From Gammaproteobacteria bacterium (GTDB lineage: Bacteria > Pseudomonadota > Gammaproteobacteria > Pseudomonadales > Azotimanducaceae), in contig JAPPDJ010000052.1 of the NCBI GenBank assembly GCA_028824555.1, forward strand, positions 1 to 57,011: 57,011 nt of DNA. The letters run 5' to 3'. The notes under the pieces were generated by a model that was not told the origin of the DNA, ran no database searches, and saw nothing but the letters and a program-made list of their open reading frames with translations. The position numbers were made by a program, and so were the translations under genes. Below, in pieces: positions 51,830 through 57,011 of this stretch; the first letter of the stretch is position 1, and each line of letters begins with the position of its first letter.

Positions 51830-53098
51830 ATGCTCGGTCGGGAGTCTTTGCGGAGGATCGCAGTGGTCGGGCGCGGCACCGCCGGATGCCTCGCGGCCGC
51901 GAGCGTGACGCGTCTGCTTCGAGGCAGCGACCACGAACTGCACCACATTTATGACTCTCGAATACCGGTCATCGGAGTCGGCGAAGGTAGCTGGCCGAGC
52001 TTGGTGCAGGAACTCGCGCGACTGACCGAACTCCCGCACGAGGCCATACAGCTACGCCTGAACGGAACGCGCAAGTACGGCGTTGCATTCGAGGGCTGGG
52101 GTCGGCGCAACAAAGACTTTACACACTACTTTACGCCCCAGCAGGTGTCCTATGCCTATCATCTTTCCGCTGACCTTTTGGCTGCCTTGTTGCAGGAGAG
52201 CACCTCGGCCCAGCACATCGACGCAGAGGTCCTCAGCATCACGAAAGTCGAAGCGGGAGCGCGGGTGGAGTTCGATGGCCTGCCACCCGAACACTATGAC
52301 CTCGTCTTCGATGCGCGCGGTTTCCCCAAGGGCCTCCTTGCCGACGAGCACATCGACATCTCCTTCATCCCCACCAACACGGCAGTCATTCGACGCGCCC
52401 CGGCAATCGCCCTTCAAGAGCGCGAGGGCGTGGCTGTGCAGCCCACCTACACCAGAGCGGTGGCACGCCGGCACGGTTGGGTGTTCGTGATTCCCCTCAC
52501 GGCACACACGTCCTATGGCTACATCTTCAACCGCGATGTGACCACCCTCGCCGAGGTCGAGTCAGACTTCGATGCGCTGCTCGAGGCAGAGGACGTGCGA
52601 GATTTCGAACAACGAGCCGTGCTGCGGTTTCCGAACTTCGTCCATCGCCAGATCTACGACGGCGCGGTGGCGCGCATCGGCAATGCGGCGGCCTTCATGG
52701 AGCCGCTCGAAGCCACGGCGATCGTGTCGGCGCAGTTGCAGATCGGCATGATCCTGCAAATGCGACTGAACCGTCCGTCGGAACATCTGGAGCGGGATGT
52801 GCCGGTGGTGAATCGGTTTCTGGTCAACACGGTGCTGCGCTACGGCCTGTTCGTCGGCTGGCACTACTCCTGCGGCTCAAGCTACGACAGCGAATTCTGG
52901 CGCCACGCGAAAGACCACGTTTGGCCCAGCCACCGTCAAGCCGCCGACCCACAAAAGGTGCACTGCAACGCCTTGCGCACATTCGACGACATGCAGGCAC
53001 TCTTGCGCCAGACCGTCATCGACCCCGACGACTGGAATCGAATGTGCGCCGTCCCCCTCACCAGCTTCGCCCAGATGTCCCAAGGCCTCGGCTGCTAG
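51830..53098 (+). CDS. Flavin-dependent tryptophan halogenase-like enzyme
   Basis: 422 aa from ATG 51830. FAD-binding GxGxxG is 'VVGRGTAGCLAA' (14-19) and the halogenase motif is 'GVGEGSWPSL' (49-58). A lysine at 82 ('GTRKYGVAFEGW') occupies the place of the catalytic Lys that carries the chloramine. The WxWxIP motif appears as 'GWVFVIPL' (216-223, second Trp replaced by Phe), followed by 'FMEPLEATAI'. It is about 100 residues shorter than free-Trp halogenases such as PrnA, in keeping with a peptide or different aromatic substrate. A separate flavin reductase is needed and not found here. Lying back-to-back with a precursor ending in Trp, it is a strong candidate to halogenate that residue. 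Confidence 0.85.
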   Translation: MLGRESLRRIAVVGRGTAGCLAAASVTRLLRGSDHELHHIYDSRIPVIGVGEGSWPSLVQELARLTELPHEAIQLRLNGTRKYGVAFEGWGRRNKDFTHYFTPQQVSYAYHLSADLLAALLQESTSAQHIDAEVLSITKVEAGARVEFDGLPPEHYDLVFDARGFPKGLLADEHIDISFIPTNTAVIRRAPAIALQEREGVAVQPTYTRAVARRHGWVFVIPLTAHTSYGYIFNRDVTTLAEVESDFDALLEAEDVRDFEQRAVLRFPNFVHRQIYDGAVARIGNAAAFMEPLEATAIVSAQLQIGMILQMRLNRPSEHLERDVPVVNRFLVNTVLRYGLFVGWHYSCGSSYDSEFWRHAKDHVWPSHRQAADPQKVHCNALRTFDDMQALLRQTVIDPDDWNRMCAVPLTSFAQMSQGLGC

Positions 53099-53121
53099 GA
53101 ACTCCCACGCGCGGGACAAGC

Positions 53122-53171
53122 CCACCGCCGAAGGGTGGTTTTCGGGGGTTGCAGGACTTCGCCGGAAGTCC
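53122..53171 (+). terminator. Probable terminator after the halogenase gene
   Basis: CCACC-GCCGAAG-GGTGG followed by TTTT (53122-53142) is a short rho-independent-like hairpin 23 bp past the stop. A second hairpin GGACTTC-GCCG-GAAGTCC (53154-53171) follows, then TTTAA. Confidence 0.55.
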
Positions 53172-53268
53172 TTTAACCCGCCGATAAACATAAACTTTTT
53201 GGCGTATCGGGCACCGCCGGGGCACACTGCTTCTCAACAACCCCTTGTAACCGAACAGGGAACGGGAA

Positions 53269-54434
53269 GTGAACAATCGACCCCTCATGCTGTCCGCAAC
53301 CTTCGTCCGCAACGCCAACCGCCCCGGCCGCTACGGCGACGGCCGCGGCGGGCTCGGCCTCGGCCTGCTCGTCCGGCCCGCGCTGCGCGGCGGCGTCAAC
53401 AAGCCCTGGACGCAGAGCGTCCGCATCGACGGCAGGGCCACCAGCCTCGGCCTCGGCCGCTACCCCGTCGTCACCCTCGCCATGGCGCGCGAGCGGGCGC
53501 TGGAGAACGCCCGCGCCATCGCCCAGGGCCGCGATCCAAGGCGCTCGGGCAAGGCCGTGCCGACCTTCGCCGAGGCGCTGGAGACCGTCATCGGCATCCA
53601 CGCCCCGAACTGGAAGGACCGCGCCGGCTCCGAACGCCAGTGGCGCGCGAGCCTCGCCGCCTACGCGCTGCCGCGGCTCGGCGCCAAGACCGTGGATGCC
53701 GTGACGAGCGCCGACGTCATGGCCGTGCTGCTGCCGATCTGGTCGACGAAGCGGGTGACCGCCGGCCGCGTGCGGCAGCGCATCGGCGCCGTCATGAAGT
53801 GGGCGGTCGCGCAGGGGCTGCGCGCCGACAACCCCGCCGGCGACGCGATCTCCGCGGCGCTGCCGAGGACCGCCGCGGCGCGGCGGCACCAGCGGGCGTT
53901 GCCGCACGCCGAGGTCCGCGCCGCACTCGCGCGGGTGCGGGACTGCGACGCGCACGCCGGCGTCAGGCTGGCGTTCGAGTTCCTGGTGCTGACCGCGACC
54001 CGCTCGGGCGAGGTGCGCAACGCCCGCTGGGAGGAGATCGACCGCGACGGCGCGGTGTGGACGATTCCCGCCGAGCGGATGAAGAACGGCCGCGAACACC
54101 GCGTGCCGCTGTCGGACCGCGCCCTCGAGGTGCTCGACGAGGCCCGCGAGCTGGCCGTGGCGGAGGCTGGGTGTTCCCGTCGCCGCGCGGCCGCGCCATG
54201 CACCAGAGATACCTTTCCGAACTCATGCGCACGCTGGCCGTCGACGCCGTCCCGCACGGCTTCCGCTCGAGCTTCCGCGACTGGGCCGCCGAGTGCACGG
54301 ACGCGCCGCGCGAGGTCTGCGAGCTCGCCTTGGCGCACGTCAGCGGCGATCGCGTGGAGGCCGCCTACCGGCGCAGCGACCTGTTCGACAGGCGCCGCGC
54401 GCTGATGGCCGACTGGGCAGCGTACGTGGCCTGA
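53269..54434 (+). pseudogene. Frameshifted tyrosine-recombinase (phage-type integrase)
   Basis: Starting at GTG 53269 (or ATG 53287), the frame encodes an arm-binding domain ('SLGLGRYPVVTLAMARERALE'), a core-binding domain and the first half of the catalytic domain with Arg in 'TATRSGEVRNARW'. Near 54150-54165 the coding shifts by minus one. The other frame then supplies 'GGWVFPSPRGRAMHQRYL', the HxxR motif 'HGFRSSFRDW', 'LALAHVSGD' and the tyrosine in 'EAAYRRSDLF'. All catalytic residues are present but split over two frames, so it is a recent pseudogene or a single-base sequence error. There is no tRNA nearby. Confidence 0.85.
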
Positions 54435-54599
54435 AACGGCGTCAGCGCGGCCGCGACGCCGCCGTGCTGTCGCGGAGAGTGCCCTGGCCGACCGGTTCTC
54501 GCCGCGAAACCGGTTTCAGGCCGCTCTCCGCGCCATCCGCCTCGTCGAGCGACCGGCGGTGTCCCTCGTCCAGCACCGGGATCAGATGCACGGTGTCCG

Positions 54600-55745
54600 T
54601 CAGCGGGCGTCGTTCATCTCGCCCATGTCCCGATGGAAGCCGGTGTCCTGCCAGAACGCCTCGATGTGGGCTGCGACGGCCTCCGGTGCCTCCAGCATGG
54701 CGCCCGCCCCATGGCCGTCAACCGTCCGCCAGACGACATCCGGCAATTCGGCGTACTGGGCTGCCACGACCTCGCGGGAGGTTCTCTCCTTCCCCGCCGG
54801 GCCCGTGGGCCAGAGCGCGAGAACGGGACTCTCGACGGACTCGATCCGCTGTCGCATCTCGCCAGGGCCCAGTCCCCGAATGAGCTCATAGGCCACGGTG
54901 ACGGCATCCGACCTGTGAAGCGACTCGATGATTTCCGACTGAACGGCGTCCTCGACAAAGTCGCGCCCGGTCTTCACGTCAATGGCAGACCACATCGTCC
55001 ACCAACCGGGCGGCGCGACTCGAGCCTGGGCAGCGAACGCGGTCGCCGGCGTTATCGCGTAAGCCTTGAGCATTGGGTTCTGCACCGACGGCGGATGCGG
55101 CAGGACGTCATACAACACAACGTTGTGAACGCGGTCCGAGGAGAGGTGCGCAGCGGCTTCCAATGCAACTTGACCGCCGAAATCGTCGCCAATGAGCGAC
55201 ACCGGTCCAGTGCCGTCGCGTATTAGATCCGCGACCAGCCGGGCGGCTTGCTCGCGGACTGCGCCGCGCCATGTGCACGGGCGGTTGCCGTCGCTGCCGG
55301 GGAGCGTCACCAAAGTGGACTCTTGGCCCCCGTCGGCCACCGCCCGGGCGACATGCCGCCACGCACGCCCGCTTCGACCGAGATCGGCAATGAAGATTGA
55401 GCGGCGGTCTCCTGCACCCATTCTTCGAATCCAGAGCTGGCAGTCCTTGTCGGGCCACCCATACCCGACAAACGGCAGCCATCGTCGTGTGCGGGTCCCG
55501 ACCACGACAACCTCCTCGACGTCGTCACTCAGGCTCGTCTGCGGTTCCCCACGCGGTGATCCAGCAACGTCGGCCCCGGCGTGCCGGTCGACCGGTTCGG
55601 TGTCGCCTCCGGGTGTCGACACCGCACCTGACCGAACGACATCTTCTGTCGTCGCTCGAGGGGTGGAGGTCTCCTGAATCTGGATCGCACAACCTGCGAG
55701 GAAGAGAGCCATGCAAAGGATCGAAGCGACAGTCCTTGTTGTCAT
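54600..55745 (-). CDS. Lipoprotein alpha/beta hydrolase with TonB-box-like N-terminus
   Basis: 381 aa with AAGGA before ATG 55745. The lipoprotein signal has lipobox LAGC (Cys19). Residues 76-86 read 'VEEVVVVGTRT', nearly the TonB box/plug start of the receptors in this window, preceded by a low-complexity linker. Then comes an alpha/beta hydrolase: 'FIADLGRSGRAW', nucleophile elbow GDDFGG (Asp188 instead of Ser, as in epoxide hydrolases and haloalkane dehalogenases), and His in 'DGHGAGAMLEAPEAV'. It is membrane-anchored in the periplasm or outer membrane; the substrate is unknown. Confidence 0.75.
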   Translation of the reverse strand: MTTRTVASILCMALFLAGCAIQIQETSTPRATTEDVVRSGAVSTPGGDTEPVDRHAGADVAGSPRGEPQTSLSDDVEEVVVVGTRTRRWLPFVGYGWPDKDCQLWIRRMGAGDRRSIFIADLGRSGRAWRHVARAVADGGQESTLVTLPGSDGNRPCTWRGAVREQAARLVADLIRDGTGPVSLIGDDFGGQVALEAAAHLSSDRVHNVVLYDVLPHPPSVQNPMLKAYAITPATAFAAQARVAPPGWWTMWSAIDVKTGRDFVEDAVQSEIIESLHRSDAVTVAYELIRGLGPGEMRQRIESVESPVLALWPTGPAGKERTSREVVAAQYAELPDVVWRTVDGHGAGAMLEAPEAVAAHIEAFWQDTGFHRDMGEMNDAR

Positions 55746-55965
55746 TGGATGGTTTTCCTTGATGCCTTCGTGCGGAGCCTGAGTACGCCGCCCACGACGC
55801 CACCGTCAACCCTACGTCATTCTGCGAGCACTTTCCCGCCGTGCTCACGCGACTCAGCCGCTGGCCCAGCCTAGCGGCAGACGGTCACTGGCGCGACCCA
55901 CGGCGGTGTCGATCTGCCTCCCTGGCTGGTCGCCTGATGGTCGGACTGCATGAAGTCCTGCGCAG

Positions 55966-56241
55966 CGGGATCAAGGTGGACAAGCGCATGCCGTAGTCTG
56001 CGCTCGGCCTCACCATGCCCCCCTTGCCGACGCGGCCGGCCCACCAGCGCAGGTGCGCCATGCGGTTCATCGTGGTGGCGTCGGACAGGCCGCGGTCCTT
56101 CCAGTGGCGCACCAGCGCCTCGACGTGCCGGCCCTTGAACCCCCGCGCCCTCAGGCCCCGATGGCCGAAGCCGTGCAGCGTCTCCGCCGCCTGCGCCAGC
56201 ACGTGGCGCCGGGCGCGCCGCGTCGCGTGCGAGCCGCGCCG
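55966..56241 (-). pseudogene. Remnant of an integrase core-binding domain
   Basis: A short stretch reads 'LHGFGHRGLRARGFKGRHVEALVRHW' type sequence (split here: 'TLHGFGHRGLRARGFKGRHV', then 'MNRMAHLRWWAGRVGKGG'), the SAM-like N-terminal domain of a phage-type integrase. Neither a proper start nor a catalytic domain is found; flanking frames look random. It is unrelated in sequence to the recombinase at 53269. Confidence 0.55.
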
Positions 56242-56874
56242 GTTGAATGCAGTCGATCGCGGGAGGTCCGGCCCGCGGCGTCGCCGCATCGGCCGCGCCC
56301 CGCGGCCGCAGTCGCGGCCGGGAGCGGAATGGTTCGTTGAGTTCTGATGGGCGACCCGGCACCCGTCAGGGTGTCCGGACCCCGCACCTTCGTGCGGCAA
56401 TGCCCGTCGACGCGTATTCCCTCGCCGTCTCGTGCGGCGGCCGCGGCGTGTCCTGCGACAACTGGCCCGCCAGCCCTTCGGCACGCGCCGCGCCGCGCGG
56501 AGCCATTCGGCATGACGGACTCTCCCGTCCCGCGCGATGCGTCGCACCACGTCCAGGTTCGCCGCACCGGTTTCCCGGCGGTGCGCGTCTCCGCGCCATG
56601 CGGCCTCTCCTGCCGTCGGTGGTTCGCCCCTGTCCGCGCGCTGCCGCGAACATGGCGACCGTGCCTTCTCGCGATGCGTCGACCGCACATGCTGCGCCTG
56701 CAGCTGGCACATTGCGCCGCCGTTCGGCGACGCCGTCATGCAGGGCTCTCCGGCCCGGCCATGTCGCGCGATGGCGGAAGATTGACGCCGGGCACTCTAG
56801 CACCGCGTCACCACGCCGGCACCAGCTTTCTTGTTACCGGAGCGCTTGCCGCCGCTGGCCCGAAGGCCGCATCT

Positions 56875-56948
56875 GCGCCCCGTCACTACCGGAACTCCGC
56901 CGCCCCCCAGGGGCGCCGGCGGGGTAGTGACGGGGCGCGTGACGTCCT
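56875..56948. repeat. 16-bp perfect inverted repeat with GC-rich loop
   Basis: GCGCCCCGTCACTACC at 56875-56890 and its exact reverse complement at 56933-56948, with a 42-bp loop that itself folds (CCCCCCAGGGGCG). It is not related to the dispersed palindromes. It could be the end of an element or a terminator of a gene beyond the window. Confidence 0.7.
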
Positions 56949-57011
56949 GCGGGCGATCGCGGCGGTCGCCGTCGGCGCTCATCGGACCAGCGCCGCGTAG
57001 TCGGGCAGCGG

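Larger units (their letters stand above)
55746..57011. other. Mostly non-coding tail of the window
   Basis: Apart from the integrase remnant and the inverted repeat at 56875-56948, I find no convincing gene in these 1.27 kb. Several open frames exist only because of high GC, and their translations are Arg-rich and repetitive. It looks like decayed mobile-element DNA. Confidence 0.5.

Noticed and set aside
53099-53268. tRNA attachment site next to the integrase
   Set aside because: No tRNA-like cloverleaf or T-loop sequence could be read; the hairpins here look like terminators.

Overview
The window is about 57 kb of high-GC bacterial DNA, densely coded. It looks like a Gammaproteobacterium, probably marine or host-associated. 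The reasons are two large TonB-dependent receptors with the 'EEIVVV' TonB box, PQQ-dependent dehydrogenases, NuoE/NuoF, an SMR efflux pump, a complete peptide ABC importer and many small palindromic repeats. I saw no rRNA or tRNA gene and no CRISPR array, so the taxonomic guess is inference only.

Layout. 1-7.9 kb: two overlapping periplasmic PQQ/haem dehydrogenases, an isolated nuoE-nuoF pair and an alpha/beta hydrolase. 7.9-13.1 kb: an accessory island that starts with a broken 5' piece of a Gfo/Idh/MocA oxidoreductase and ends just before an intact relative. Inside it, two 236-bp direct repeats with inverted ends flank a single large gene, a PD-(D/E)XK nuclease domain joined to a P-loop ATPase (probable defence gene). 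A DUF429-like gene and a small membrane protein follow. 13.1-28 kb: mostly metabolic genes: oxidoreductase, TonB receptor, an active/inactive M16 peptidase pair, an SMR pump, a tandem CaiB/BaiF CoA-transferase, a tandem DsbA/HCCA-isomerase-like protein, a D-aminoacylase-like amidohydrolase, a Nudix hydrolase and a Uma2-family protein. 28-38 kb: a five-gene oligopeptide ABC importer, a membrane protein and a second TonB receptor.

38.0-53.1 kb is the most striking part: a RiPP (ribosomally made, modified peptide) cluster of the nitrile-hydratase-leader (NHLP/NHLM) type. It encodes a short HlyD-like secretion protein, a C39 peptidase/ABC exporter, a second NHLM-type ABC exporter, an NHLP leader domain fused to a squalene-cyclase-like alpha-toroid, an AlkB-like di-iron monooxygenase fused to a GlnE-like adenylyltransferase module, a fused cyclodehydratase/YcaO protein and an unrecognised protein. 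On the opposite strand lies an 83-aa NHLP precursor that ends in Leu-Cys-Cys-Cys-Trp. Divergent from it is a flavin-dependent tryptophan halogenase. My working model is a very small peptide with Cys-derived azol(in)es and a halogenated Trp. The model predicts cleavage after Ala-Gly and export by the two ABC proteins.

53.1-57.0 kb: a frameshifted tyrosine recombinase, a lipoprotein alpha/beta hydrolase with a TonB-box-like motif, and remnants of another integrase, which suggest a decayed mobile-element edge next to the RiPP cluster. A family of palindromic repeats (arms like GGAAGGCATCCTGCCTTCC or GAGGGCGTCCCGCCCTC, with inner GCGCC..GGCGC hairpins) occurs at least nine times, including inside three reading frames.
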